This document shows positions 1-11,510 of a DNA stretch of 64,000 nucleotides, in pieces. The stretch's first letter is position 1; every line of letters begins with the position of its first letter. The DNA is from Kalmusia sp. IMI 367209 (lineage: Eukaryota; Ascomycota; Dothideomycetes; Pleosporales; Didymosphaeriaceae). Under the pieces are notes generated by a model. The model made no database searches, was not told the DNA's origin, and saw only the letters and a list, made by a program, of their open reading frames with translations. The stretch is from assembly GCA_027946365.1 (NCBI GenBank), contig JAPEUQ010000014.1, positions 248,001-312,000 on the forward strand. The letters run 5' to 3'. Position numbers and translations under genes: made by a program.

Positions 1-2124
1 TCGATGCCCTCGGCAGTCCTAAAACTGCTCCTCCGCCGACTCGCCCCCTCGGCATTCTTCCTCCCCTCTTCCTCGACGCGCTCATGCCTCGACAAACGCC
101 GCGCCTCGCCCCTCTCCGCCTCGTCGCTCTCGTCCAACACATCCTCGCTACTTGTGTCGGGCTCGACGACCTCCCCGTGGTTCCCTCCGACGCTCTCCAT
201 CGTGAAGGGGCTCGCGGTCGGCGCATCGAGGACGCTCAGTTCCTGCGGGGTGAACCACCGCGGCATGGCCCACGTGCGCATGGGGATGTACAGTAGGATG
301 AAGACGGGGAACCCGATGGCGGCAATGGTCTGCGTGATGGCGAAGGTGGCGCCGAAGCCGACCAGCTCGAGGGCGACGAAGACCCAGATGGCGCTGCGCC
401 GCTCGATGCGCATGAGCGCGTCCGACCGCGGCGTCAGGTTCTTGTCTCGCGCGAGGAAGAGCAGCTTGAGCGTTATGCCGTTGCCTTCGAGCGCTTGCAC
501 GCCCATGACGAAGAAGAGGCCTGCGAGTACGGCTTGCGGGATGAGGTGCAAGACTATGAGTAAGGGGCCTGTCATGGTTCCGAGGGTGAGCAGGCCTTGC
601 GCGAGGTTGGAGACGCGCTGCTCGACAACGTGGTCGACGATGCGGCGCGTGTGGCCCTTGTTCGCTTCGTCGTCGTCGTCGGAAACGGTTCGCGTGACGC
701 AGAGTGAGGTGGTGTGGAACGGCGCTTGGGGTATCAATCCATTGGGGAAAGGGATTCCTAAAAGACCTGCTACGCCTGTCGTGAGGCCGAGTAGGAAGAG
801 ATCCCAGTGGAAGCCGGCCGGCTTGCGGAGAGGGAACTCGGTCCCCTGGGCGATGAGGGAGGAGACGTTGTGGTCGAACCAGAAGAGAATGGTTAGCAGG
901 ATAGCGAAGGGTATCGCTAGGAATACGTCTCCCACGCTGATATCCCAGAAATGGATGAACCATCCACGATCGGTAGTTGGGAAGAAGGCGCGAGAAGTAG
1001 GTAGCTTGAGGAGTTCGATGTTCGCCATCTTTCCAATGTGCACGAAGCCCGTGAAAAAGATGACCGTCAGGGGCGTCCCGTAGTCCTCAACGAACTTTCG
1101 AATGTGTCGCTGGAAGAGGGACGAGCTGCCTATGATGCCACAGATGTAGGCTACCGCCGTCACCATCAGCGCGATAGCGATGGAGAGGTATGCGGAAGCG
1201 TCGCTCAGCTCCCACTGGCGAGTGAGCACCTGGATGCCTTTTTGCAGATAGATGAAGGCGACGTAGAAGCCAAAGATGTCGCACGAGAATCTCGTAACGT
1301 ATCTGAGTCCATTGCATGAGTTCGTGATGGCGAGCCCCCAGTGGAATATGAGGGACCAAATGCCGATCCAAGCCATGAAGGCAAAATAGTTGGTACCACG
1401 AGGTGCTATGATATCGTAGACGGTGTAGTTAAACACAGTTATAGGACCTTGAACGAGTGTAAGCTAGTGTCGTCCAAGCTCATGGTGGTAGCTTACCTGT
1501 AACTCCCACAATGACAAGGGGCTGGCAAGCCGCCAAAGAGAAAACCACGGATGCAAGCACCGACGCGAGAAGCACCTCATTGACACCGAAGCTCTGGTCC
1601 GTCTTCGCAAACATATCCAGACTGAAGGCCAAAGCGGGAAGAATGCTGCTCAAAAATCAGCACTTGCGCTCCTTTTGCCACCCGGCCCTGATATTTGAAC
1701 AGCAAGAAACATGGTTCCTATATAAGTGTTCACTTTGTAGGTTTGGGCAACATTCAGGTGGTGGTATTATTATTGAAACATACTTCGCGAAATACATATA
1801 GACCGTAGCCGGCACTACGCGATAGTCCCACGCATCCTTCCAGTCGCTCCAGTAGTACGGCGTCCGCCTTCTCACATCATTATACATGCCCGCAAACAGG
1901 TTCGTCTTCCACCATGCCGTCTTCTTCGAGCCCGAGCCCGCCGACCGCCTCGACTGGCGCGTATTCTCGCGACTCAAGCGGTCTTCATTGGAGCGGTGCT
2001 TCGATGACGAGGCAAAAGGCATGCGCGATTGCCACGCTTTTCGAGAGCGATTTGGGGACGCGGAGCTCCGTAGCGAGACGCCGTGGTTTTGCGTGGGGAC
2101 CGTGAGCGCCTCTACTGGTGCCAT
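1..2124 (-). CDS. BOR1: BOR1-like borate/anion transporter (SLC4 family), 3' end outside window
   Basis: Plasma-membrane or vacuolar anion transporter of the HCO3-/borate family, in which fungal members export boron. I read three exons on the minus strand: 2124-1784, 1645-1497 and 1447 to beyond position 1, joined by GTATGT...CAG and GTAAGC...AAG introns with phases that keep the frame. The N-terminus has a basic Ser/Arg-rich tail, then FAGMYNDVRRRTPYYWSDW and the first membrane span. Exon 3 carries the SLC4-typical NSCNGLRYVTRFSCDIFGFY followed by repeated hydrophobic spans and a long hydrophilic, acidic C-tail that is cut by the window edge. About 645 codons are visible. Family assignment rests on this pattern and is strong; substrate (borate rather than bicarbonate) is inferred from fungal relatives. 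Confidence 0.9.
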
Positions 2125-2652
2125 TGTGGTGGTTGGGGGGGACTGAGAATCAGCAATTCGGTGTGGCCATGCGACGGCTGATTGAGCACCCGCGAGCGGT
2201 GAGGTCGGCTTAAGAAAGTCTCGAGGTCATGCAGGCTCGGCAATAATTCGCAGCGGCAACGGTCTATGTGGAGATCGAGCCGTCTTCAGAACCGCTGTCT
2301 TGGCGCACGTCATGAATTCGTCTTCTATATTCACCAGATTGTTGTGGAAAGAAACCATGACATGTGCAGAAAATCAGTCGATCGAAGGTGAAAGGAAGAG
2401 CTCCCTGGGGGTGACCGCGGAACAAAGACGCGGGCCTGGTGGATTGGTGGCACCGTGCGAGCGGTTACAAGTGTCGTTCTAGGTGCGGTCTAGTGCCTAC
2501 CAGCTCTTCGTATTTCCACCGCCGTCGTCGTTTCGCCAACACCAAGAGTCAACTCAAAATCATAAGAGATATGGAAGGCATACGCTGCAGCAAAAGGACG
2601 CGAGACACAGTAACGATCATCGGCTATCATAGGACAAAGTGATATTATACCA
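2125..2652. other. Intergenic, upstream of the BOR1-like gene
   Basis: About 0.5 kb between the BOR1-like start and the 3' end of the next minus-strand ORF. It should hold the transporter promoter. I see only short unsupported ORFs and no clear core-promoter box. Confidence 0.5.
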
Positions 2653-3396
2653 TCACTGTAGAACGCACGTATCTTCCACATCCAGAGCATCATCGCCCTT
2701 CCGCCGGTTCCTTCTGCCTATCTTCGCACCCATACCTGCGTTCTTGAAGGTTCCAGTAACACTACCCATATCTGTCTTCTCTAATACTCGTCGCGCGCCA
2801 TCCCACCGTTTCTCGTCGTCCCGAGTTCGATGCTGTGAGGAAGAATTGGGTTGTAATCGACTCCTAGGGCTTTGGAATGCTGAAGGTTCTCTGCTTGCGT
2901 CTTGGATTAAACCATTGCCAGAATGCATTTTAGGGCGAATGACAAGGACGCTGAAAGCAACGAGACTGATCAAAAGGAGGAGAAGCGCGATCCGCGCCCA
3001 CGACTCCACCGGCCCCCGGCAAAGCACCCATGCCTCCTCCGTCCACCTCAGCACTAGCACATCGATTCCTTGCGGCTTCATCATATCGCAACTCGTAGTA
3101 TCTCAGGGCGTGTAAGGCGGCGGCGGCGTCTCAACCCTCTCGTTCACCCTCTGCTCCGGTGCCAGAAAGTATTCCCGTAATGACGAAAAAGCGGTTTGGC
3201 CTGTAGGAGACGACGGTGTACTGCGGCTCTCAGAGTAGACGTTGATTGTGTCAATGTCCGAGATGCTCGGTCGCGCTTTGAGTAGGATGAGCGTGTAGCG
3301 GAAGACGGAAGGTGGTTTGAAAGAGGAGGTCGAGGAGGTCGAGGAGGTCGAGGAGGTCGAGGAGGCGGAGGAGGTGCGGTGGTGGAAGTTAGGCAT
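2653..3396 (-). CDS. Hypothetical single-pass membrane protein, two in-frame ORFs separated by one TGA
   Basis: Not recognised. The upstream ORF (3396-3103, 97 codons) starts with a Ser/Thr-rich tract made by a 9-base repeat and ends in PPPPYTP. Six codons after its TGA stop the same frame reopens at 3084 and runs to 2653 with one strong membrane span (ARIALLLLLISLVAFSVLVI) and a basic hydrophilic tail. Together they look like one protein of about 240 residues: disordered head, proline-rich PY-like motif, transmembrane anchor, basic tail. An intron of 72 bases from GTGAAC (just after codon AGG, near 3147) to GATGAAG (near 3076) would remove the stop and keep the frame. Otherwise this is two small genes or a nonsense-broken one. 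No function can be assigned. Confidence 0.4.
3320..3372. repeat. GAGGAGGTC nonamer tandem repeat
   Basis: About four copies of a 9-base unit (gaggaggtc) with an imperfect flank. On the minus strand it encodes alternating Ser-Ser-Thr near the N-terminus of the hypothetical membrane ORF, so copy-number change would lengthen the protein without shifting frame. Confidence 0.8.
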
Positions 3397-4890
3397 CGCA
3401 GGACAAAGGATTCTCTCGTGTGAAGAGTGATAGGTGGTGAATAGCGTGTGGGATGCCGGAATTCTTTGTTGAGCCCGAGAAGATTTGATCAGGAAGGGAA
3501 AAGCGCTGTCTCAAGGAGCGGCTTTGTTCAGTTGCGTTACTTTGCTTGGGCCGCTTTGATGTTCAGATCTCTAGTCTATCCAATATCTGTGAAGAGTATC
3601 ACCCATAGATGTCATTTGTGCCAGTGCTTGTCTTGTGCGGCTTCTCGTGCGGTCACTTGTCACGCACTACGTCGTGCGTAATGTGTTCCGTCGGTGGTGA
3701 TTATTGTCATGTTGCGGAGCGATCGGGCGATCAACTTCTTTATATGCGTCTTACTATTCTTCTTTCCTGCGTGCGCCCAGAGCAGCTGCCATCGCGTACA
3801 TACCTTTCCGCATCCGGACATAAAGGTGTTGGTCCGGAAGTAGTGAGTGTGGTCCTGAGCGCGGCGACTGCTGGTCTCTCCCTATGAGGTTCGAGCTGAA
3901 ACTGACAGCTGCCAGACGCTGCGTGTTGCAGACATGACGGTGAGCTGGAGGCCGCAGTGTCTATCCTTATGCATGGCAGCGTCCCAAAGCACCCTGTCAG
4001 TGGGTGAGACAGCTAGCTTCTAGACCAATTTGTGTTCTTCCACGCTTTCTAGGTCTTGAGTCCTCGTGGGAAGTGAAACATAGTCAATATATTGTTCGGG
4101 CTGTTCGATGCGATGAAGTCTCTATCACTGTTGCCGTGCTGGCTCCGCGGGAACCGTTATTTGGCAACGGTGAGCGAGTGCACGGAAAGTCGCTCCTATT
4201 GCGGACCCCACACCTGTGGCCAGAGAGACAGATGATGCATTGAGCCGTCGCGAGACAGCGCCGTCGCCGCTCGGAGAATGGCCGAAAATGGTAGAGTTGG
4301 TGGTGGCGTGCAATGCACCGAGCAATCCATGCGGGCATTGATGGTCTGGAATGCAGTCGTAAGCTTGCAGTAAATCTGACGTAGCACGAAAGCAATCCGA
4401 TATTGTCCCCCACAGTGAGAATGATATGCTTCCGAGTGGATACCGATTTCACCAAGGGATCACTCTACGCAAGGGACGTGCAAGTGTTGCCCGGTATCCG
4501 GATGCGCAATAAACACATATTCGGAATCCTGGCATTTGAATGCCGGGAAATAGCTTATGTGGACCTGCAATGGCGCCGTAACATGCGCCTGAGAATGAGG
4601 CGTCCTGCAAGGCAGTCGCGACTAGCAGTGCAGTAAGTGAGAGCATGACCAAGCGATATAGAACTATTCATGAAATTATGTTCACAGGGAAAAAGAATAG
4701 CTACCATCTATCTCGAGACCAAAGGAAGACTTTCTAAGGAGAAAACTATATGTGCAATTTATCGAATGAAACCCCAAGATAACTCTAGCAGTCTATATAA
4801 TCTTTAACAATAACAACGAATTGACAGGAAAGTAGTAGGAAATCACCCAAACCTAGGCATTCTAGAACCAACGTCCCTCGTCTCACCCTC
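3397..4890. other. Intergenic stretch, no supported gene
   Basis: About 1.5 kb with only short, mutually overlapping ORFs in all frames and no recognisable domain or splice-consistent model. It contains the promoter side of the hypothetical membrane ORF and the 3' flank of the metalloprotease gene. Confidence 0.5.
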
Positions 4891-5802
4891 CTAATTCCCA
4901 TCGCGATACAAATTATACATATAATGCATCCTCTGTTTCTGCAGCGCTGTAAATTCCTCGTAGCACGAATCCGTGCTGTAATCCATGTAATTGTGGATCG
5001 GATCGTCCTTGTCGTTGCCACCCTGCCCTGGGCACGTCTGCTTGGCCGGATTCGTCGGACACCCATCGGTACTCTCCTTCTCGTACGGCGTGTCGTCAAT
5101 GTAATCGCCCGGTCCATCACACGAGTACCCCTCAAACGTGTGCAGCAAGCCCATCCAGTGCCCCGTCTCGTGCACCGCTGTCATGCCGCTGTTGTACCCA
5201 TCCATGGACCCGTCGGGCATCGTGTTGGCGTTTACGTTACACCCGTCGTTAAAGTACACGGTAGGGTCAGACTTGCCGTTTGCAACGTTGCTGGGAAGCG
5301 AGCAGCGGCCGAGGACGCCGCCACTCAGATCCGTCTGGAAGTAGATGTTGAGTGTGCGATACGAGCCTTGACGCAGCTGCTTCTTCATTTCATTGTCGGC
5401 GTCTTTGTCGCCAACAGCCCATTTCTCGTTGGTGTTCCACGTTACGTTTACGAGGTTGAACGAGATGCCGTAGTCCTTGTAAGCGGAGTTGAGTGCGTCG
5501 ATCTGCGCCTGAGGCATGTCGTTGGAGATGTCGCCCTTTTTGTCTGGTTTTGCAACGATGTGGAAGACAGCGTCCACGCTTATGGCGGTGTTGTTGTCTT
5601 TCTCTCGGGCGACAAGTGCCGCGCGAGCTGCAGGGCTGCCGCTGTTTGAGCCCTCGTGTAGACCCTGGATGGTCTCCAGGAAGTGCTCTGAGGCATGGTT
5701 TGCATCCGTTCCGCAGTCGAAGGGTTTTGGCCTGGGCGTAGGACTTCCTGCGCTAGCTAAGAGTCCGAGCCCCAGGGAGGCAAGGAGAAGGGAGTTGAAC
5801 AT
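4891..5802 (-). CDS. Secreted M43-family (pappalysin-like) metalloprotease
   Basis: Extracellular zinc endopeptidase of the M43 type, as in fungal MEP1-like proteases. I start at 5802 because this ATG opens a clean signal peptide (MFNSLLLASLGLGLLASAGS), whereas the frame open further upstream to 5955 encodes a basic, unlikely leader. The product is 303 residues and a single exon. The zinc site HETGHWMGLLH lies at about residues 211-221 (three His ligands, catalytic Glu 212). A Met-turn in NYMDYSTDSC follows about 50 residues later, and several Cys suit a disulfide-bonded secreted fold. Transcribed away from the CDC50 gene region on the same strand; no functional link with neighbours is visible. 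Substrate is unknown; members act in nutrient acquisition or host-protein cleavage. Confidence 0.9.
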   Translation of the reverse strand: MFNSLLLASLGLGLLASAGSPTPRPKPFDCGTDANHASEHFLETIQGLHEGSNSGSPAARAALVAREKDNNTAISVDAVFHIVAKPDKKGDISNDMPQAQIDALNSAYKDYGISFNLVNVTWNTNEKWAVGDKDADNEMKKQLRQGSYRTLNIYFQTDLSGGVLGRCSLPSNVANGKSDPTVYFNDGCNVNANTMPDGSMDGYNSGMTAVHETGHWMGLLHTFEGYSCDGPGDYIDDTPYEKESTDGCPTNPAKQTCPGQGGNDKDDPIHNYMDYSTDSCYEEFTALQKQRMHYMYNLYRDGN

Positions 5803-6388
5803 AGCGCTCTTGCTCCGATAGACTTGCAGCGTCGAAGAATGCGAGATTCCTGTGATTTCGGGGTGAAGATGCCGTTGATACTCAGTTTTTGGTTTGGTGC
5901 GGGATTTAAAGCGCTGATTGCGATGTTGATACTGGACTTTGGCATATTTGCGCACCTTATATCTCTCTTCACCAAAGTTCTGGATTCCACAGTCTCACAA
6001 TGACCATCTAGACATTTTTCACCTACCGTCTAGACATTCGCGGGGACTGTCAACGTGGACGGAAGCGGGGAGCCTAACCCACGCGTGTCTTAGGCACCGC
6101 CACGTAATTGACATGATGAATGTCTTGCTCGGAGTTGTCGGATAAACGCGTCCTATTGGGGTATGTGAGCACTCTACTATCATGCTGGACACTCAAGCAA
6201 CGTATGACGAAGTGAAAAGGGTTTGCGAATCAATTTTCTCGCCGACGCACGCCGGAACTCCAGACACCCAGAAACTTGTAGTACAAATACACTTCCCGAA
6301 ACCCCGGCCCATGGTCGCGACGCAAGCGCAAAAGGAAAAAAAAACACCATATCTACATCACGAAGGACAATCGTCATCGTCATCGTCA
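5803..6388. other. Intergenic, metalloprotease promoter and CDC50 3' flank
   Basis: About 0.6 kb. No further gene. A short TCA/TCG trinucleotide run (about 6370-6390) lies at the very end of the CDC50 coding region and just past its stop. Confidence 0.5.
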
Positions 6389-7941
6389 TCATGCACCTTC
6401 ACCTGGGCGAGCACGGCCGGTTGTCGTTGCGGTGCTCGGTTGTTCATTGTTCCACGACAAATACGTATGGTCACCCAATTTCCTAAACAGTCATGAGCTA
6501 ATGTGTCTTGCAACGGAAAATTTTGTTGGAAGCTGACCTTGGCTTGACGAGATGCGTGAGAGTGAAAATTGTGCCTAGTAGTATGCAGAGACCACCAACG
6601 ACTACGTAGGCGATGCCCAGGAATGGGTTCTTGCCACCCACAACTGTCCGAGTCGAGATGAGGACAGATTTTTTCCCCCCGTACTTAGTTGCATTGAAGC
6701 CTGTTCAAGTCAGCCATCGGAAGGAGGACAGATCGGGTGCTATGCTTACGATCAAAGATCTGCAGTCGGTATGTCCCACTTGGCAAGACAGCGTCGGTGT
6801 TCTTCATGGCTAGTTTGCTGAAAGTTGGCAAGCCAGCCGTTCTCATCCACACTTGGAACGCCTCCCATGTGTGAAGGTTTGGCAACGACGACTGACTATC
6901 GTAACCATCCTTGGGGTACTGATCTCGCCAATTGGGCGGAGGGACAACATCGGACGGCTTGTACTTGGACTCTCCGTACAGGTCGCCTTCGGAACCCCAT
7001 GATATACCTTGTGTAGTGAAGTTGTAAAATAAGATATTGCCACCCTGGGCGTTCAAAGAGGTCAAATTCAGATAAGTATCATTGAACATTGAGTTCGCAA
7101 TGAGACCACAGGGATAGTACGGGCGACCATCCTCAGCGACATCGAGAGGATCGCATTCACCGGATTTGATGCTTGGCCCGCTCACAGCGTCTCCTTTCAA
7201 CTGGTTTACGTCCAAACTCTTCACGTATCGACGATGATTTTGGTAGAAGTTCGTCAGGCGATAGTAGAAATAGATCGGCGGCCTGATGTTCTCCGGCACT
7301 TGGAACTCCAGTATGCAAACGTCCGTGTTCTGCTCCACTTTCGATGGCCATTTGTAGATTTGGCGGGCGTGCGCCCATTTGGGTTTTGAGTCCATCGATG
7401 CCTTGAACGCCGACGTAACGCGGTCGGACGGCATGTCCTTCAAGGGGCTCGCTTTCGAAGAGTCGATAGGTAGCGTGATATTGGGTGACGATTGGTCCGT
7501 CACGCAGTCGGTGTAGTCGAGCGCAATCTCCTGGACCTGGCCGGGTGTCAGCCTGCCGCCTATTCCTATTGCCGTGCCAGAAGCCTACCTTGGAGTTTGC
7601 ATACAAAAGCAGCCCACCGATGGGCGCAAATATGATGCCGACGATAAAGAAGATGGGTAGGACCGTCTTAGGAGTCAGGATGGGTCTGTAGCCGCTTGTC
7701 AGCTGCGGTTCCTTCGTCTTTAGGATCGTCGAGAACGTACTGCCATGCCTTCAACCGCTGCTGTCGGAACGCAGTATCTACACATCCATCAGCATCCTCA
7801 GTCCTCAGGCGCACGGCTGTCGCGCTGCGCTGCTTGCTGCTTACTGGGGGGTCGTCTGCTCTTCGTCTTCTTCGTCTGTTCGTTGTGCGGGTCTTGGCTT
7901 GATATCGAGTCGGTAGGCTCGACCTGCTGTGTCTGCGACAT
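6389..7941 (-). CDS. CDC50: CDC50/LEM3-family subunit of phospholipid flippase
   Basis: Non-catalytic beta subunit that pairs with P4-ATPases to flip aminophospholipids to the cytosolic leaflet in Golgi, endosome and plasma membranes. Six exons on the minus strand: 7941-7845, 7777-7741, 7685-7589, 7536-6750, 6700-6538 and 6482-6389, with GT...AG junctions whose phases add up to 424 residues. Family signatures in order: RRPPNTAFRQQRLKAWQ before the first membrane span (PIFFIVGIIFAPIGGLLLY), the large lumenal domain with PIYFYYRLTNFYQNHRRYVKS, CGLIANSMFNDT, NWRDQYP and AFQVWMRTAGLPTFSKL, then the second span (AYVVVGGLCILLGTIFTLTH) and the LGDHTYLSWN tail. The last intron is needed to recover this conserved tail; reading through it gives an unrelated short end. 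Confidence 0.95.
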
Positions 7942-8755
7942 GGTCGTTGTTCCGCGCTGATCCGCAGCGTGGGCAGGCGAGTGTTGTTTGTAGGCGTGCG
8001 TGTGGTTGTCGGATGTGCAACGACGTTCGCGCGGGAGCGTTAGAGCTTGGCCGGGGTTGCGCCTCGCCCAAATTTAGAGCGCTGAGCCGCGCCACCCCTC
8101 CGCGCAGCATCCCCGAGCCAGGGTCTGATCTTCACCGTGAGCGAACTAGGAAATCCGCACTCTATACTTGTATTGATTTCTATGTCTTTGGGCGTGTCGC
8201 CCAGGTTTTACTTCACCAAACGCCCGCCATCTGGAAAATCGATGGTTGCAAAGGATTCTGGATCATTCGCAGTGCTCGATTGAAGGCCACGATTCCCTCA
8301 TTATTTGGCGAGACTTGGTGCATTGTGCATTCTATAGCTACGAACAACAAAGTATCCAACCCGAAAAGGCAACGCTCAGTGAGAGCCCTCGCTATATAAA
8401 AGAAAAACATGAGTCTGTGATGTTGGGGGGTATCAGCATAGTGCAGAAAAAGAAACGACAGAGCGGCGTGGTCAATCTGACGCCGCAGTGATGAAGACCT
8501 AAACCCGGGGCAGCCTGCCCACAAATGCAAGATACCTGCACCTAAATAGCCTAACTCCTGAATCGTAAATCATGAAATAAGAGGGGGGATGCATCCGCTG
8601 TCCCCATGCAGCCTTGGTCATAGAAAGAAAAGCTTAACACTGTACATGCCCGCGTCTCCATATGCAACGTAGTGTGCGACTCGTACATCAAGAAGATCCG
8701 ATATAGAGGTAGAGCCCAACTCGGGTATAAAAGCATGTCAACGCTCCGGGCACGA
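7942..8755. other. Intergenic, CDC50 promoter
   Basis: About 0.8 kb between the CDC50 start and the 3' end of the SWIRM gene. No gene supported; the small ORFs overlap each other on both strands. Confidence 0.5.
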
Positions 8756-9913
8756 TTAGACGTACCGGGCGAAGTGTTTGGGGTCGAACCAGCCAACCTT
8801 GTCATAGACCGACCAGAGCTTACTGGCCTTGTTGACGTCGATCTTGCAGGCTTGCTGGGCGTCTGTCTTGCGGAACTCCTTGCCGATCTTCAAGGCTTCG
8901 ATGCGTGCTTGGAAGATGCGGCGCTTACTGCAAAGGTAGGTAGCGCAAGACAGACGGAGCGTGCCGGCCAAAGGAATCTCAGCCTCGTGCAGCAGGTGGC
9001 GATCGGGGTCGTTGTGGAGTTTGAGCGCCGAACCCTTCCACTCCGTCTTGAGCGCGCTGCTATTTCCTTTATCGAGCGTGTCCAGAGGTGGTGAATAATC
9101 CGGAAGCGAGTTGTAGTCGGTGTCATCGCGGGTTCCAGTTGGTCGTGCAGGCTTCGGCGACTCTGAGGGGCCAGCGTTGTCGAAGGAGTCGAAGACTTGC
9201 GCTTTGGGGGTGCGTTTCGGGGCGCGAGGAGCGCGGGGAGAACGAGGAAGACGGGGAAGGGCAATCTTTGGTTTGCTGCTAGGCCTTGCTGACGGAGCAG
9301 GCGCCAACTTCTTAAGAGGCTCCCTCTTATGGACGCGAATCGTAGGGCGACTGTACTGCTTGTCAAACTCCCGCTCCCGTTGAAACCAAGCGCGGGGGTC
9401 CTTGTTGTACAGGTCGTGCACGTTGGAGACGAAGGAGACGGCGAGCTCGTATTCTTCGCGGGTAGGCTTGCTCTCGAGGGCGGCGAAGTTGATGGACTGC
9501 ATGTGCTTCGTGATGAGTTCCTGGGCGGCCGGGTCGACCTGCTCCTGGGGGAACAGCGGCTCGTCGGGGGCGATGGAACTGGCTGTGTCGCTGCGAATGA
9601 AGAGTTGCGGATCTCGCACACCGTCCACGTCCATCCTGTCCATGTGCTCTTTTTGTGACTGCGAATCGTAGGGCGAGATTGGGGGAGAGGCGTATGTGAG
9701 CGTGGCGTCGCGGGTGGTGAGGGCTCCCTCTGCGAGCCAAGGGGCCATGGCGGGCTTCGATTGCTCCATGCCGAAGGACGAGAAGGACGTGGTTGCGATT
9801 GACGGCGCGGCTGAGGAGCCAAACGACTCTGAGCGCTTCATCTCCGGTGGCGAGAGGAGCGAAGAAACGGGAATCTGTTTCGGGGGCACCTTATGAGGCG
9901 GGGTGTTTGCCAT
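8756..9913 (-). CDS. SWIRM-domain nuclear protein (Fun19/Laf-like)
   Basis: Likely chromatin-associated protein. The C-terminal ~90 residues form a SWIRM domain (LRLSCATYLCSKRRIFQARI, then LWSVYDKVGWFDPKHF), the helical module found in histone-modifier subunits; the architecture of a disordered N-terminus plus C-terminal SWIRM matches yeast Fun19 and fission yeast Laf1/Laf2, which associate with histone deacetylase complexes. I start at 9913 (MANTPPHKVPP), giving 385 residues in one exon; the frame stays open upstream to 10201 but that part has no domain and lies in a probable 5' leader. The middle is rich in Pro, Arg and Ser with a basic patch (residues about 230-260), consistent with nuclear localisation or DNA contact. 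Assignment to the family is good; complex membership is inferred. Confidence 0.85.
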   Translation of the reverse strand: MANTPPHKVPPKQIPVSSLLSPPEMKRSESFGSSAAPSIATTSFSSFGMEQSKPAMAPWLAEGALTTRDATLTYASPPISPYDSQSQKEHMDRMDVDGVRDPQLFIRSDTASSIAPDEPLFPQEQVDPAAQELITKHMQSINFAALESKPTREEYELAVSFVSNVHDLYNKDPRAWFQREREFDKQYSRPTIRVHKREPLKKLAPAPSARPSSKPKIALPRLPRSPRAPRAPKRTPKAQVFDSFDNAGPSESPKPARPTGTRDDTDYNSLPDYSPPLDTLDKGNSSALKTEWKGSALKLHNDPDRHLLHEAEIPLAGTLRLSCATYLCSKRRIFQARIEALKIGKEFRKTDAQQACKIDVNKASKLWSVYDKVGWFDPKHFARYV

Positions 9914-10569
9914 GCTGGGTGAATTGTTTGGGAAAGGGAATTGAATTGCTGCTCGGATTGCTGGCCGAGTGCAAGCAGGATGGCGCGTCTTAAATGTGCC
10001 AGGCAGCAATCCAGACGAGGGTGCGTTGGGACTCAATCGCAGGCTGTAACAGTGGGAAGGGAACTGATGGGTTGGTAGCGGGCGGTGGCAACCTTGGTAA
10101 CAGAGGCCAGTCAGACTTGGAAGGCTGCGGAAGGCGGGCGCAGACGAATGGGCGGACGAAACACGCTTAAGAATGGAGCACAGCGATCCGGAGTTTATCA
10201 ATGTGCGAAAAGGCGCGGAGAAGATGGGGGGAGAGCAGGTTTATGAAGGAGGGCGCTCCAGGCGGCAGTCAAAGGACGTCGCAGGCGACAAAGAAGGTAG
10301 CGCAACTGAAACCAGGACACAAAGGGTGGCACCTGGCCGCAGTCGCCAGTCGCAGACAGCCCATCAGCTGGCCTCCCGGCCGGGAAGGGCTGAACAATCA
10401 TAGGTGAATCGAACTGGGGAGAATGATGTGGATGCGGCTTTACGGGCGCCGAAATGGCGTTAGCGGCCTGCGCTACAGTGGCAGGCGCGCAGGGCCACAC
10501 CTGCCCGAAGCGTCGACACATCACTTGGGTGCGGAATGACCTGCGGTCCGCTCGACGCGATGCTGTCTC

Positions 10570-10612
10570 TCTGTTTCTCTCTCTCTCTCTCCCCCCCCCC
10601 TCCTCCCCCTCG
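10570..10612. repeat. CT microsatellite followed by C-run
   Basis: Alternating CT units pass directly into a run of about ten C and a CTCC-rich tail. A pyrimidine tract of this kind can be a promoter or 5' leader element in fungi, but no start codon with a credible ORF follows it. Confidence 0.7.
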
Positions 10613-11463
10613 ACATTGGGAGCTCAATTCCCTGCGCCGACGCGCAATGCAGCGCAATGCAGCACCTCTGCCCTGTCGCCGTGCCATTGGGCGTGGTGCG
10701 CCGTCTCAACACGCGCGAGCAGAGCCACGTTGCTACCTGACTGCGAGGCTACGTGCCCACGGTGCCTCACCCCAAGGCGTCATCTCAGTCTACCGGTGGA
10801 GCCCAGACACCGCCTCCGTCATCTCTGTGCCTGGCCGCTGCAGGACTCGACGCCGAAAAGCGCTGCAGACAAGTGAACCGTCTGTCTGCTGCCACGGCGC
10901 GCGGACATTAGCGGACCTGTGATCACTCATACTGGCGGACTTGGGAGGCCAGTCGTCCTTCGCATGAGCCCGGATTAACCGCCACCTCGCTCATTGCTCA
11001 CGTCCGCAACGAGCGTCCTGGGGTCTCGTGACAAGCCACGCGGCAGCCCTTGTCGTGGAGTCACCCACGGGCGAGTACACCTGAGCCAGAGATTGATATC
11101 CTGGTCGGGCGGTGCGGCGAATGAGGGCCGCGCATCCACAGGGGCCCTCAGCCCGCCATCCCTCCCTGCCCGCGCCCATGAAGCTCGCTGCAAAACATGC
11201 TGTGCAGCATCGCTCCCGCTGTCTGCAGCAGTGGCTGTCCGCATTGGTTCCGCGATGCCAATTGCCGTCTGACGCTCGCCAGATTGTGCCATTGACGGCA
11301 CAGTGCTCGTGGACACGCCATTGGCATGTGATGGAGGCGACAAGTCTCAGCTGGACGGCAAGACATGGGCGGGCCAAGCGGCCCCGTGAGTCATTCCCTG
11401 CCCCCCCAGGGAGCACATGAAGGCAGCACGCGGCGGTTCGTCACACCATCTCGCCCGGCGTAA

Positions 11464-11510
11464 TGGTGGTGGTGGTGGTGGTGATAGTGATAGTGGTGGT
11501 GGTGGAGGGG
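11464..11510. repeat. GGT trinucleotide repeat
   Basis: Interrupted (GGT)n tract with GATAGT interruptions, in the gene-free region. Simple microsatellite. Confidence 0.7.

Noticed and set aside
4..1083. 359-codon plus-strand ORF at the left edge
   Set aside because: It is the antisense shadow of the BOR1-like gene: basic, Ser/Arg/Met-rich, without domains, while the opposite strand gives a clear SLC4 transporter.
8890..9822. 310-codon minus-strand ORF inside the SWIRM gene
   Set aside because: Alternative frame with Arg/Ser/Pro-biased composition caused by GC-rich codons; the SWIRM frame has a recognisable domain.
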